64,000 bases of DNA from Paraphaeosphaeria minitans (GCA_015832175.1 WJXW01000017.1:186001-250000); one strand, 5' to 3'. Counted from the first letter of the stretch, positions 1 through 12,220 are shown. Made by a program: numbers and translations. The notes: a model not told the origin generated them from the sequence alone.

Positions 1-2226
1 ACTCTTACTATAACTATATATTCTAAATATCTATATAGCATAGTTAAGTAGTAATTCTTTTGTTCTTTCTAATCACTAAACAAATAGTTTAAAAATTGTT
101 ATAATAGACCTTCTATAAAGGTCCTAGATCTAGAGTAAGCTTAGTAAAGAATCTCTTAATTACTATAGCTTCTTTACTTATATATTTAAGCGCTAGAAGC
201 TCTAATTCTATTATTAAAGTAGTAATTGTGTTCTATTAAGCTGCTTTCTATAGGATAGCTCCTCTAAATAATAGGATAATATATCTATAGGAAGATTGCT
301 GTGATATCAGATTATTAGTAAAAGAGACATCTCTATATATTAGCAGATTAGGTCTATTGTAGCCACTAAAGACTATAGCCTGCTATTTAGTTTAATAGAG
401 GTAAAGGATTACACAGTTAATAGCAGCAAAGTGTTTTTTACTTAGATTTATTAGAAAGTGTGATAGCTTTAACACTATAAAGGCTATATCTAGGCGTAGC
501 ATAATTACTGTGTAGAGAGCTAATCCTACCTCTTCTTAAAAGAGCTTTATTTCTTAAGGAGTAGCTTCTCCTGTGCTTAGAACGAGATCTTCTACTAATA
601 GAGGTATAGGAGGGAAGCTCCTAGAGTTTAAAAGGTTAAACTTTTTTATAATCTTATTAATATAGGTATTATAGACTAGAGAAATTAATTTTGCTTCTCT
701 GTCCCTAATTACTTAAACACCTAAGAACTACTCTACTAGTCCTTTTAATTTAATTTTATATTTGTTTATAATCTTTTTTTAAAAATCTAGGGCTTCTTTC
801 TCTTTACTCTTGTAATAGAGAAGAAGAATATTATTAATATAAAATAGAATAATAATACTTTAATTACTATTAAAGAAAAGGTATAGCTCTTCTAGCGAAG
901 CTAAGAGTCTATAAGATTCAAGTAATCCTGTAAATTCTTTATACTAAAGAAGTAGTAAATCTGTTAAGCTATATAAAGCTTAATTTAATCTTACACACTT
1001 TTCTACCTTTTTAAAACTATTAGGTAGTTTATAAGTTACTAGATTAGCGGCTATAATAAAAGTATTTAGAAACGCTTCTACTATATTAAATTATAAGATT
1101 TCTAGATTAAATTCTACTACTATAGCTACAGCTAATTAAAAAGATCTCACTGCTAGGGTAGTAGTGTAGGTAGAGTAGAGAGTATTTTTTTTCTAAAGAT
1201 CTCCTCTTACAATAATTTAAGCTTTACACTTTTTAAAGTATCTATTTTAATTAAACTTATAGGTAAAGACCTACTTTAAAGGGAGTAGTCGCTCTAATAC
1301 CTCTAATTATTTAATCTCTGTCTAGGTACTTTTATCTTACAAAGTTAAGATCTCCTTATAAGCAGTAAAGAGGAATAGGTTCTTATATAGATAATTATAA
1401 AGGTGTTTCTATAGGATTGGCTCTAGTGTAAGCTCGTTTCTGTAAGCCTAAGCTGTATAAGACGCTCTAGGCGCCTTTCTAAGCATAGAAGCGAATACTA
1501 TTATATTTAGTGTAATATATTCTTCTTACTTAGACTAGGCCTCTACTACTTCTAGTATAAACATATACTCTAATATTATATTAACATCACTTTAAAGATA
1601 ATTAGTAATTAGTGTATAAGCACTTAGCTTCTACGTACCCCTTAGCTAATTGTTCTAATTATTTTACTTCCTTAATCTTTGTAATAGTAGATAGCGATTT
1701 ATTAGTTAGTTAATTTCTAGTGCTTTACTATAATTTCGCCTACTTATTCTACTTACCTTTAGATAGATCTGCCTTCGCCTTTAGTGTGCTAGTAGGTTAT
1801 CTACTTTATCTAGCGTAATTAAGTTATCTGCGCTAGGTTAATTAGTAACCTAATTAGTTTCTACTAATAAATAGGGTATTAAATCCCTAGATTCTGGCAG
1901 GCTAGCTCTCTTAGTAGTGTTCTAGTGGCTGCTAGATATCTCTTAATCGCTTAATAGATTACCTCTAAGATTACCTAGCTCTAGTGTCTAATTAGGGGTT
2001 ATAAGTCTTATGCTTCTTTTCCTACTTAAGCGAATTCTTAGCTACTAGCTAGCTAAGCTTACAGCTTACTTAGTAGTAGGTACTTTAGGTTCTTAATTAC
2101 TTAGCTAGCCTACTTCGCTTTTAATTACCTAAGGGTTACTTATAAGTCTAGTAGTAGTTCTTATATACTTATTTGTTTTAGAAAGAATATTAAGCGCGTT
2201 TTTATATACTTTTCCTAGATTATTTA
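1..2226 (-). pseudogene. Copia-1 pol, reverse transcriptase and RNase H part
   Basis: Read on the minus strand this mirrors Copia-2 from about 26,520 to 28,680. Near 150-230 the reverse complement encodes a T-E-A-E-L-L-A-L run, the copia RNase H motif (usually xxAEAEY/L). The RT core lies further right. Stops are almost only TAG/TAA at former Gln/Trp codons. The segment is cut on the left by the window edge and on the right by the Gypsy A insertion at 2227. Confidence 0.85.
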
Positions 2227-2682
2227 TGTTAAATCTAAGAGGGTAGCTAGTCCTAAAGGGTTAAGGTTAGTTCTTAGGCAGGAGTACTTATAGAAGGTAG
2301 AAAGTCTTATTAATATAATAGTATCTTGCGAAGTGTAATAAGTTAATAATTTAGTCTGCTAGAATCTAAATAATAGATTAATAAACAGATTAAACACAAG
2401 TATAAGAAGCTTATTCTTGCGTTCCTATATACTAAGTAGTCCTATACGTCCTAGAATCCCATACGTCCTAGAGTCCTATACGTCCTAGAGTCCTATACGT
2501 CCTAGAGTTCTGTGCGGGCGAGTCCTACGCGTCCTAGAGTTCCTGTACAGGTAAGGCCTGTGCAGTCTTTAGGACCCTTAGGACTTATAACCTATTATCT
2601 AACTACTTAGTTAGCTAACTCTAGTAGACTAGTAGTCTAATAAACTTACGCCCTACTACTTACGCACAGCTAGATCTTAATA
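2227..2682 (-). repeat. Gypsy A 3' LTR (left copy)
   Basis: 456 bp, in the same orientation as 8489-8944 and inverted relative to the Gypsy B LTRs. The + strand edge starts TGTTAAATC and ends in a RIPed form of AACA. It contains a 17-bp tandem array (about 2440-2508, roughly four units of TCCTATACGTCCTAGAG) and a GC-richer end that keeps CpG. Confidence 0.92.
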
Positions 2683-2789
2683 TTATTTTCCCCCTTTAAG
2701 CTTAATATCCTTATAAGTTAACTACTTATAAAGTTATTATCTTGTTCTATCTAATATCGCTATAGTTAAGCTAATTATCTTAAGAAAGA

Positions 2790-3290
2790 CTATATTTTTA
2801 TAATAGTTACCTATTTATACTGTGCTAAGAAGAAATATACTTATTATCTTTCTTCTTTACACTCTTAGTGTACTAACTACGTTAGATAGGGAAACTAGAA
2901 GTATAAGCCTAAAGAGATCCCCTTACTAAATTATTTAAAAATAGATACTAAAATAGAGAGGTTAGAAAAGTTAGAGGCTAAAGAGGAGGTAAAGCTCTAT
3001 ATTAAGGAAGAGCTAGCTAAGGCAGCTCTCCTTTGCGCCTATTAGGCGCAAAAGAAGATAGCGCACTTACGTAATTAGTAAAAGAAGTTATGTTAGAAAG
3101 AATAAAAGTTATTTAATTATAGCATAAGTACTATAGACAAGTTAGAAGCACTTAAGGCGTAGGAGGAGTTAGCGTAGGCTATTACGTTAATAAATCCTAA
3201 CGCGCTATTAGGCGCTAAGGTAATTAACTAGTCTGTTTTATAGGCTAGCCCTTATACTAGTGGTGATTCCTAGGTGCGTCCTAGTTGTTT
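2790..3290 (+). pseudogene. Gypsy A antisense accessory gene: Cys-rich plus charged helical protein
   Basis: This frame lies on the strand opposite gag-pol, between the end of pol and the 3' LTR. Reading the plus strand through TAG/TAA gives about 165 codons. First comes a Cys-containing segment of the form C-T-N-(C/Y)-x7-C, where TGT/TGC codons have become TAT/TAC. Then follows a Lys/Glu-rich, heptad-like region (for example KIERLEKLEAKEEVK near 2950 and LRKQQKKL near 3070) and a tail with STIDKLEALKAQEELAQA. The same frame is found in Gypsy B (minus strand, 20600-21100), and a gene of the same layout occurs in Gypsy C. No enzyme motif is visible. It resembles many short fungal hypothetical proteins with a Cys-cluster and coiled coil. 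The function is unknown. Confidence 0.6.
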
Positions 3291-6200
3291 CTAGTAGAAT
3301 TCCTTAATCTTTTACTAACAGTTTCCTAGATTATTTTTTAGTTCCTAGGTGTTTTTGCTATGTAGGTAACCTTTCTACTTAATAAGGTACGTGTTGTTAT
3401 GCTAATTATATTCTAGAATTCTTTTAACCTTAAATTTATTTTCTTCCTTAGTTTGGTGGTAGAAGGTGGTTTTAACTGGTGTATTAGGGTCTACTAGTTC
3501 TAGTAGTAATACGTAGAATACTAGGTGTATCTTTGCATCTGGCAGTAGTTCTAACTTATAGTTCACTAGTAATATTTGCTTAGAAATGTAAAATAGTCTA
3601 ACCTTAATATAATCTAGTTTCTTGTGTTTCTTTTTCTAAGTTTAAAGGTTCTTTATAAGTAGATATACTTTATCCCCCTTCTTTAGCTAAGGTGCTATTT
3701 TTCGTTTTCTATTTTAATATGAAATTAATTACTACTAAGCTTTCTTAAGATTCTCTTAGAGTTATTAGTGTATTTTCTTTATATTTTCTGCTATATTAAT
3801 AGCTTCTTTTGCTTTAATTGTTATAGGAAATTGTTAATTAAAGAGATGTGGGTGTCTTCTATGGTTTACATAGAACAGTGTATATCCTAATACTACTAAT
3901 ACTTTGTTATTATAGGCTAACTGTGCTATAAGTAGTAATAAAACCTAGTTATTCTTCTAACTATTACAGTAGATGCGTAGGTACGTTTTTATAGTTTGGT
4001 TCGTACGTTCTATCTGTCTGTCTGTTTATAGATAGTAAGCTGTTAATAGCTTTTGTTTTATTCTAAGTAGGGCTATAAGCGTTATCTAATAATTTAACAT
4101 AAAGAGCTTGTCTCTATTGCTAATAATTATTTTTAGGATTCTATAATATCTAATTAGTTAGTCTAGAATAAGAAAAGCGAGTTCCTTTACTGTTATTCTT
4201 TTAAGACATAGAATAAGCTTAATATACTTAGTTAGTTAGCAGACTACTACTAGTATACTATTGTATTTAATTCCTATTATTAGATGCTTAGAGCTTAGAA
4301 TTCCTGTAATAAAATCTATAGCGATGTCTTCCTATAGTGCTGCTAGTATTCTAATTACTTATATCTCTCTATATTTAAGATGTGTGCTGTGTTTATTTTT
4401 TTAGTATTCTATATATTTGTGGATGTAAGTTATTACAGCTTTCTTAATTCCTTTAAAGGTATAATTCCTTTAGATAAGTTCTATTGTCTTTGTAATGCCT
4501 AGGTGTCTGTACATAGGGTTATTATAGTATTGTTAGATAATCTTAGTCTGTAGATGTTCTAGAACTTCTTAGTTAATTACTAAAAGTTAATTTAGTTCTA
4601 CTATTAGCTCTAGAGATTTATCTTTAGCTTTGCAAAGGATTGCAGAGAAGGTTTTTGCTTTTTCTCTTACTAGATTACTTTATTAGCTAAGAGCATCTAC
4701 TCTGCTATTTTCTTTTCTAGCTATATAGATAATTTTAAACTTGTACTACCTTATAGTTTATAACTATCTTTGTTGTTATAGCGTAAGTTCTTTTGTTATT
4801 ATAAACCTTAGAAGGTTCTTATAATCTGTGTAGATTTCTAGCGTTAAGCAACTAAGCGTGTAAATCCTCTAGTGCTTTAAAGCTTTAATAATAGCGTAGA
4901 GTTCTTTATTATATACGTTATATTGTGTTTTAGCGTTATTAAATTTACATAAGTAATAGGCAATTAGGTGCTATTTACTATTATATTCTTATTTAGCGTA
5001 GGCGCCTAGCGTAAGATCGCTAGCGTCTGTTTTAAAGCGCAGTGGTTTATTACTTCTAAAATAAATAAGGATAGGTTCTATAATATATGCTGTCTTAAGA
5101 AGTTGAAATAACATTCTATACTTGTCTATCTATTTAAAGGGTACGTCCTTCTTTATAAAATTTATTAAAGGTATTGTAACCTTTGTGTAATCTTGGATAA
5201 ATTATTAGTTAAATCTATAGAATTCTAAGAATTCTTAGATGTTCTTAGCTATCTTTAGTATTAGCTAGTTCTTAATGCATTTAACTTTACTTAGTGCTAT
5301 CTTAATTCCTTCTATAGTAATAATGTGTCCTAGGAATTTAAGTTATTTAACGTTAAACTTATATTTCTTAAGTTTAATATAAAGGTATGCTTTGTCTAGT
5401 GCTTCTAGTACTATCTATACATGCTTAGTGTGGTCTAATTCGCTTTTAGAAAAGATAAGGATATTATCTATATATGCAATAACAAATATGTCTAGATATT
5501 TATAAAGTACGTTGTTAATAAGTACTATAAAAGCTGCTGGTGCATTTATAAGTCTAAATGGCATAATCTTATATTTAAATAGTCTATAGCGTAATTAAAA
5601 CGCTGTTTTCTATTCTTTACCTTTCTTAATTTATATAAGGTGGTAACTGTCTCTTAAATCTATTATTATAAATATCTTGGCTTAAGATAGTCGATCTTGT
5701 AACTTTGTAATATTTAGTAGTGGATATTAGTTCTTTATTATTATATTGTTAAGTTATTAGTAGTTAACACATAGTCTGTCTAATCTATTCTTTTTCTTAA
5801 CAAATATAAAAGGGCTTACTACTAGTGACTTTAATAGTTATATATATCCTTTCTTAAGGTTTATTTTAATAAAATTACGTTCTTTAAGGAGTTCTTCTCT
5901 TATCTTACTATATAGTAGTCTAAAGGGTGGCGTCTTCCCTTCTTCTAGGTCTATTATAAAATCCTAGGGTTAATGTTCTAGTAGATTTGCTTTTCCTTCC
6001 TTTTCTGTAAATATATGTGTCTATTTCCTGTACTCTCTTAGTAAGGTAAAAAGTATACTATTGTCCTTTTTCTCGCGCTTCTTAACCTAGTGGTTCCTAC
6101 TAGCGTCTACTAAGGTGTGCTTCTGTTTTTTAACTATTTATTATAGTATTATGTTATTAATAACTCCTTTATCTACTATTATTTTTAGTTAATGCGTAGG

Positions 6201-8440
6201 CTTTACTTATAATGTATAATTATAGCGTTTAAATAATATTTTCTTTGTACCCTAATTAATCTGTAGGTTGTGTATTATTAACTAAGGTAATTCTAAGACT
6301 ACCTTATACTTAGATCCTAGTAAGACATCTAAAGTAAGTTCCTCTCTATGTTCTTAGACTATTATTATAGTAGTAACCTCTTAGTATATTTAAGGTGTTT
6401 TAGGCATTAGGGATCTATTCGCGATATAGATAATATAGGGTACTTTCTTTTCTAACATTATAAGTCCTGCTTATCTTACTATCTAATAAGATATAAAGTT
6501 CCTTCCTACTTCTAAGTCTATAAGAGCTTAAGCCTATATTTCTTTAAGCTATACTAGTAGCTTAACTAATACTATGCTTACTATAGTATTTAATTTAATA
6601 AAGGCGTTTTCTTGTCTAAGTTTAGGCCTAAAAAAGACATCTATTCGTGTAGGTCGTAGTTAAGTTCTAGTGCCTAGTATACGTTTCTAAGTATCTGCTT
6701 CTATTATTATTCTTAAGTATATAGCTTATATAGATTGTCTTCTTCTTTTTCCTATAAGGATGTTCTTCTGTTTTTCCTCCTACAGTCTTTACTATTCCTA
6801 TATACTAGTTAAATTAGTAGCTCTATTATTACTTCTTACGTAGGGCAGTTTATAAAGCTGTCCAAATATTTAGCTATATAGTAGTATTTATAGTTTTAGT
6901 TTAGACATGTGTACTAGTATAGTTGCATATAGTCTCTATTAATAAGTATATTATAGTATTTATTACCCTTTAGTGTAAGGTAAGGAAAGTATTTTACTTT
7001 ATTATTTATTCTAGAGGTGTTTGTTATAAGCTGCGATAGGGTAGTCTATCTACATCTATCTATAGTGTAGTTTCCTTCTAGGTTATTTCTTGTTCTCCTT
7101 TTTCTCTACCTTGTGTTATACGCATATTAGTTCTTTGTAATACGTCTATATACAGAATTAGTGTATAGGATTTTAGTAGTCTAGGTAGTACTTTAGTACG
7201 TAGTCTAATTTCTTATTTTTATAGGGTTGTATCCCTTTTTGTGCCTAGTAGGGTTCTATATAGTCCTAAATATTTAGTTTGTACTTAGGTAACATAGGGT
7301 TATCTTCTTCCTACCTACTTTATAGGTAAGGAGTAGGAGATCTTAGTATCTCTTCTACGTCTTCTACGTTATAGTATACGTTAGAGTCGTCTTCTAGGTC
7401 TTTATATAATTATAAGTTAGATAAATCTAATTACTTATTTTATTCTAGTGTAACGCATTAGTAACTAAATAGCGTTATAATAACTTCCTATTCCTTATTA
7501 GGTTCTTAGTCCTTAATAGTTAGTACATTTAACTTAGTTTAATAGACTTTATTCTTTAATCTACAGTTCCTAGCTATGTAGCCTAGTTTACTATATGTAA
7601 AGCATTTACAGGTCTTAGTTATTAGTTGTTAACTTCTATTAGAGACGCGTTTATTAGGCTGCTTAGGGCCTATCCTTCCTCCTTTTCTTTTACCTATGTA
7701 GTTAAACTAGACATCTTTTATTAGTTTATATCTCTAGTAGTTCCTTGGCTGTTGCTTTTAGACAATTCTAATAGGGTTCTTATAAACTACTTTTACTAGT
7801 TATCTAAAGCTTATTGCTCTAGGGTTTTAGTAGAGCTCTTATTATAGTAAGAACTATTCTTTATTAATCCTAATAGTTTCTTTATATAGTTCCTTAAGGT
7901 TAGTAATTTGTGCACTACTACGTAAAAGTTCCTTACGTAGTTTCTATTTAAGTCTTTGTTTGTATATATCCTAAAGAGACTTATTATTCTAGTTAAGTTG
8001 CATAGCGTATCTATAAAACTTAGCTATATACTTGGCTGCTAATTGTTTCTAAGTTATAGTCTAAATCTTTGCTTTTATAATAGAGTCCTTATTAGTAATT
8101 CTAAAGAGTTGTTTAAGGTATTTCTTAAAGTTATTATAATCCTTAATAATATTAACTATATTAGCGTGTTTATTTACGTAGTTGTTGTTATTATTGTTGT
8201 AGTCTATTCTTAGGTACTTTTTAAGGTAGGAATAGATCTATAATCCTATATCTCCTCGCATATATATTGCTGCAAAGATAACCTTTTTCTTATCTTTAAG
8301 GGGTTTATCTAAGTTAAAGAAGTAGAGGTCTAACTAAAGAATCTAGACGTTAGTTTAAGATTATTTACTAAAGTAAAGATTAGGTTTATATACCTTACTA
8401 CTATCCTTTATAAGAGTAATTTTAGCGGCACCTAAAACTA
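3291..8440 (-). pseudogene. Gypsy A gag-pol
   Basis: Minus-strand gag-pol, collinear with the better-read copy in Gypsy B. The gag zinc knuckle is at 7563-7604 and reads C-F-T-Y-S-K-L-G-Y-I-A-R-N-C: the outer Cys survive, while the second Cys and the His are now Tyr (TG to TA and CA to TA). The RNase H end (ARKENGRADALS in Gypsy B) lies near 4680-4720. Stops are TAA/TAG throughout, so no product is possible. Confidence 0.87.
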
Positions 8441-8488
8441 TAGAAGAGGTAGGAGTTTATAAAGTACTTATATTAAAGGTGTTTAAGA

Positions 8489-8944
8489 TGTTAAATCTAA
8501 GAAGGTAGCTAGTCCTAAAGGGTTAAGGTTAGTTCTTAGGCAGGAGTACTTATAGAAGGTAGAAGGTCTTATTAATATAATAGTATTTTATAAAGTGTAA
8601 TAAGTTAATAATTTAGTCTACTAGAATCTAAATAATAGATTAATAAATAGATTAAATACAAGTATAAGAAGCTTATTCTTGTGTTCCTATATACTAAGTA
8701 GTCCTACACATCCTAGAATCCTATACATCCTAGAGTCCTATACGTCCCAGAGTCCTATACGTCCTAGAGTCCTGTGTAGGCGAGTCCCACGCGTCCTAGA
8801 GTTCCTATACAGGCGAGGCCTATGCGGTCCTTAGGACCTTTAGGACCTATAACCTGTTATCTAACTACTTAGTTAGCTAACTCTGGCAGACTAGTAGTCT
8901 AATAAACTCGCGCCCCGCTGCTCGCGCGCGGCCAGATCCTAACA
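8489..8944 (-). repeat. Gypsy A 5' LTR (right copy)
   Basis: 456-bp partner of 2227-2682. It is less mutated at its right end (8880-8944 keeps CTGGCAG and GCGCGCGGCCAG), which shows the pre-RIP state of the LTR edge ...GATCCTAACA. The 17-bp tandem array is at about 8700-8775. It is followed by the ATTTA target duplication. Confidence 0.92.
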
Positions 8945-9267
8945 ATTTAGCTCTCCTTCTTAGAGGCTTTCTACTATTTTTAACACTTCTATCTTTAGAA
9001 TAAATTGTTCCTCTAATCCTTTATAGAATAAGGACTTATTAAACCTTACGTTTTATATAGTGATTACCTAATTAAGCTAGGGAATCTATATTTAGTAGAT
9101 ATTAGAAGCTTTATAGCCTACTAGGTATCTAATATAGCCCCTAGGATTTATTTTAAATCCTCTTCTGTCTCGCCTAGCTACACGCTTCTAATCTAAAGGG
9201 TAAGCTTAGTAGCTATAGGCGTAGACAGCACTCTAGTTTAGATAAAGATTAGCTATTCTATATTATG
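8945..9267 (-). pseudogene. Copia-1 pol, segment between integrase and reverse transcriptase
   Basis: The reverse complement matches Copia-2 at about 26,200-26,525 (linker after the integrase core). The right border is the T-run where the element D copy inserted. Rejoining 9267 to 9516 restores the Copia-2 sequence with five T residues, so the interruption is a clean insertion. Confidence 0.85.
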
Positions 9268-9272
9268 TTTTT

Positions 9273-9510
9273 TGTTGGTTTGGCTTAATCTGCAATTAAG
9301 CATTTAAGGGTTGATAGTATACTATCGTGCAAAGGGTGAGAAGTAGGTTTAATTAATTACGTCTGGTCTATCGTACAAAGGGGCACTGAGGGCTTTATGA
9401 AGTCTCTGCCTCTTAGCGCTGACCTAAGTAGTGGGTCCTTGTGCGGGTCCCTACAGGTAGGTAGGCCCCTACTTCACCCAGTGCTACTTGTACGATAAAC
9501 TGTACGGACA
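9273..9510. repeat. Solo LTR of element D
   Basis: 238 bp beginning TGTTGG and ending GGACA, flanked by TTTTT on both sides (9268-9272, 9511-9515) inside Copia-1. It matches the two LTRs of element D (14345-14656 and 22985-23291) but lacks the 72-bp internal tandem duplication they carry. A lone LTR with a target duplication is what LTR-LTR recombination leaves behind. It is clearly less RIPed than its surroundings, with many CA/TG retained. Confidence 0.82.
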
Positions 9511-9515
9511 TTTTT

Positions 9516-12009
9516 ACTAGTTTAAAATAATAAAAATATTGTCTAAACTAAGCATCTAACGTTTTATTAGGTGATTAAATAGCCTAATGCTAGGCTAGGA
9601 ATTATTCCTTAGAGCTAGCATGCCGCTTATATAATCTTAGGCTAGAGATTTAATAGTAGATTTACGCTTATTTACATTTTAATTACTTTTATTATATGCT
9701 CCTAGCCTACTCTTTCTGTAGCGCTATTAGGCTTATACGTATAGGGCGGTAGTCTACTAATTATTATCTCTTCCTAATTAGCCTAAAATTCGTACTAGGA
9801 TTTCCCTTTCTATAGAAGTGTTGCTGTATTATTATCCTAGTCGATTTTTATAATTTAAAGCTTATATTTTATATTAATAAAAGCTAAAAAATCCTGCCAC
9901 ACTTTTATTATTCTAGAAAGCGTCTTTGTTCTAAGATTAAAAACGTAAAGCTTTTTACTAAAATCTTCTTTAATTAGTAAAACCTAGTTTTTTCTATTTT
10001 AAGTAGTAGGCATATTAAATAGATCTTAGAATAATAAGTAAAATAGCCTAGGTAATTATTCTCTAAGTCTCCTAGAGATTACCTAGGTTATATGTGTAGT
10101 AGTATAGTGCTCGCAATCCTTTCTTAATATTCTAGTAATCTTTACACCTTAGGCTATAGTTACTAGAGCTTATAAGGTTCTACTTCCTATATACCCTGCT
10201 TAAAGGTGCTAGAGGTTCTTAGAATCTAATCTTTTAATATTAACCTAGGATAATCCTTTAGTAGTTACACTTATAATAATTAGATAAGAGTAGATTAGCT
10301 TATATTATAGGAAAGTAAAGTTATACTCGCATCTTAGGTCTACTAAAATAACACTTTGTTCTAGGCTTTTAATCCTAAGAGTGTAATCTAAACTAAGGTA
10401 CTAAATCTTTACTTTCTTTAAAAGAGCTTCTAATATAATATTTATATAAAAGCCTTCTACTACTCTTACTTTTTAGAGTAGTAGATCTTTTATAAATCTC
10501 CTATTTTTCCTATGTAAAGCGTTCTTAATTAGTCTATTACTAATTTCTAAGATTAGAAGGCTTTGTGTACCTACCTCTACACTCTTGTTTAATAATTAAA
10601 ACGTCCTAGGAATAAGTCTTTTGCGATTATTAACTAGGTAAACTGCTATAGCACTATCTAGTATTATATATTCTAATAGAGGATAAGCGTTAGAGTGTAG
10701 AGTAGAGTAGACACCTAATGCTCTATTGTCTATAGGCAGATTAAATAGGTTTAGTAGAGTAGTAGTAATACTACTAGAATACTTAATAGTCTTAGTAGAG
10801 GATTATTTCTTATTCTATCCTGCCTTCGTGATCGCATTACAAAGGTTCGACTACTTAGACTACTTAAGTTAATTAATAATCTCCAATTTTTCTTTATTAG
10901 TGAGATTAAATAACAATATTCTATCCTAGGGTAATCTAGCTATTGCGGTTTAAAGTCTTTAGCACTCTATTAGTTTCTACCTATAAGTATAGGCCTTATA
11001 GGGACAGTTTGGTTGTTTCTTTGTCTAATTAGATAAACTAGAACTATTAGAGTTAGTAGATTATCTTAATAATCTATTAAAAGTGGCGAATACCCTACTT
11101 GTTTTATTAGAACTAGATTAGATTAAATACTCTTAAATAAGCGCTAAGAATACCTTCCCTAGATTATCTAGCGTAATCTAATTCTGTCCTAGTGTCCTAT
11201 CCTAGATTAGCTGTTAGTTTATTAATTAGGCCTAATCTAGTGCTATACACGTAGTAATTGCATCTAGGAAATCTTAGGTAGTAAGCGGTCTACTAATTTT
11301 GCTAATTAAGTAGGTCTTCGCTTTTTAATAGAGGAGCTGCCACTCTTTAAACTAGGTCTTAGAACTTTATCTTACCTACTTAGCCTTCTTAAGATAAGTG
11401 TAGTATAAAGCTTAAATATTATTCTATATAGCTTCTTTATTTAGTGCGAGATTTTCCTTTAAGAGTTAAATTAGGGACTAAAGCGTAGTATAGCATATAT
11501 TAACTAGAGTAATTATAGCAGGAGTAAGTAGATTAGGCGATACTATAGCGTTTACCTAAGTCTAGAGATTCTGTATCTTAGTATAGTCTACTTACTAGTC
11601 TAAAACTACTACTTTATATTCTACTATTTGTAAAGGAAAGCTCTCTTTAACTATTTTATACTTAGTAAGCTCTGCTTTATATAATTAAATACTTACTATA
11701 GAGGCTGTATCTGTAATTAGTAATAGTTTTTATAGGAGCGGAGGTTATTCTAGCTTTACGTAATTAATTACTAGAGCATTAATTACCTTTAGGTTAATTT
11801 AGTTCTAGATTCCTTTTAAGTTTACTTAGAATTAAAGCTAGACAAACTAGTAGGGCTAGCTAGCGCGATTAACAAGCTGTACTTCTATTATTTTAATAAT
11901 TTTAATAATTAGAAATAAAGGGGTTATATTATAGAGAGGTTCTAAATAGAGTGTTATATAATAATTTAAGTGTTACTAAGTCGGTAGGGAGAATTATCCT
12001 ACGTTCTAA
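9516..12009 (-). pseudogene. Copia-1 gag, protease and integrase part
   Basis: The reverse complement is collinear with Copia-2 23,706-26,190. It carries the integrase C-terminal part with the copia motif P-N-G-x-A-E-R (near 9710-9740), the gag-pre-integrase region and the aspartic protease region (near 10,620-10,680). All frames are broken by TAG/TAA. It is the least damaged place to read the tRNA primer site of the family (12010-12025). Confidence 0.82.
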
Positions 12010-12025
12010 GCGCTAGGCTCATAAC
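12010..12025 (-). other. Copia-1 primer-binding site (initiator tRNA-Met anticodon region)
   Basis: Directly inside the 5' LTR. On the plus strand it reads GCGCTAGGCTCATAAC, which is the sense sequence of an initiator tRNA-Met anticodon stem-loop (CAT anticodon in CTCATAAC). The element's minus-oriented strand is therefore complementary to it. Drosophila copia and relatives are known to prime from an internal cut of this tRNA. The assignment here rests on sequence resemblance only. Confidence 0.65.
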
Positions 12026-12220
12026 TGTTATAGTAAAAAGGGCTTAAACTATTATAGGATATTTAGGAGCAGAGTTGTAAAGAATATAAATAGCTAATTG
12101 TAGGAAAGGATGCTGAAAGGGCAGACTATATACAAAAGAAACGAGCCTCTTGGCAAGAATCCTGTGATATGAATTAGTGGATCCAGAAAGAATCACGGAA
12201 GTGAGTGTTTTACTTTAACA
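12026..12220 (-). repeat. Copia-1 5' LTR
   Basis: 195 bp, TG...CA bounded, the reverse complement of the Copia-2 LTRs (23495-23689 and 30618-30812, each also 195 bp). CA and TG dinucleotides are largely retained, unlike the internal region. Confidence 0.9.

Larger units (their letters stand above)
2227..8944 (-). mobile_element. Gypsy A: full-length RIP-degraded Ty3/gypsy chromovirus
   Basis: A complete 6,718-bp element on the minus strand, inserted in Copia-1. It has 456-bp LTRs at both ends that start TG and end CA before RIP. The flanking 5-bp direct repeat ATTTA (2222-2226, 8945-8949) proves a single insertion. A pyrimidine-rich stretch just inside the left LTR (2683-2700) is the polypurine tract read on the plus strand. 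It is collinear base for base with Gypsy B: the zinc-knuckle positions of the two copies map onto each other exactly after reflection. It carries gag-pol on the minus strand and an antisense accessory gene at 2790-3290. Confidence 0.93.
1..12220 (-). mobile_element. Copia-1: RIP-degraded Ty1/copia retrotransposon, interrupted, 3' end off the window
   Basis: A minus-strand copia element whose 3' part lies left of base 1. Its pieces in the window are 1-2226, 8945-9267 and 9516-12220. They are split by Gypsy A (duplicated target ATTTA at 2222-2226 and 8945-8949) and by a solo LTR of element D (TTTTT at 9268-9272 and 9511-9515). Every piece is collinear with the plus-strand Copia-2 at 23495-30812; for example 2226/8945 rejoin at a site equivalent to about 26,525 in Copia-2. 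The element ends at 12220, followed by CTAAC (12221-12225), the presumed target duplication whose partner is outside the window. It landed in the protease region of Gypsy C. All coding frames are full of TAA/TAG from CpA to TpA mutation, so it is dead. Confidence 0.9.
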
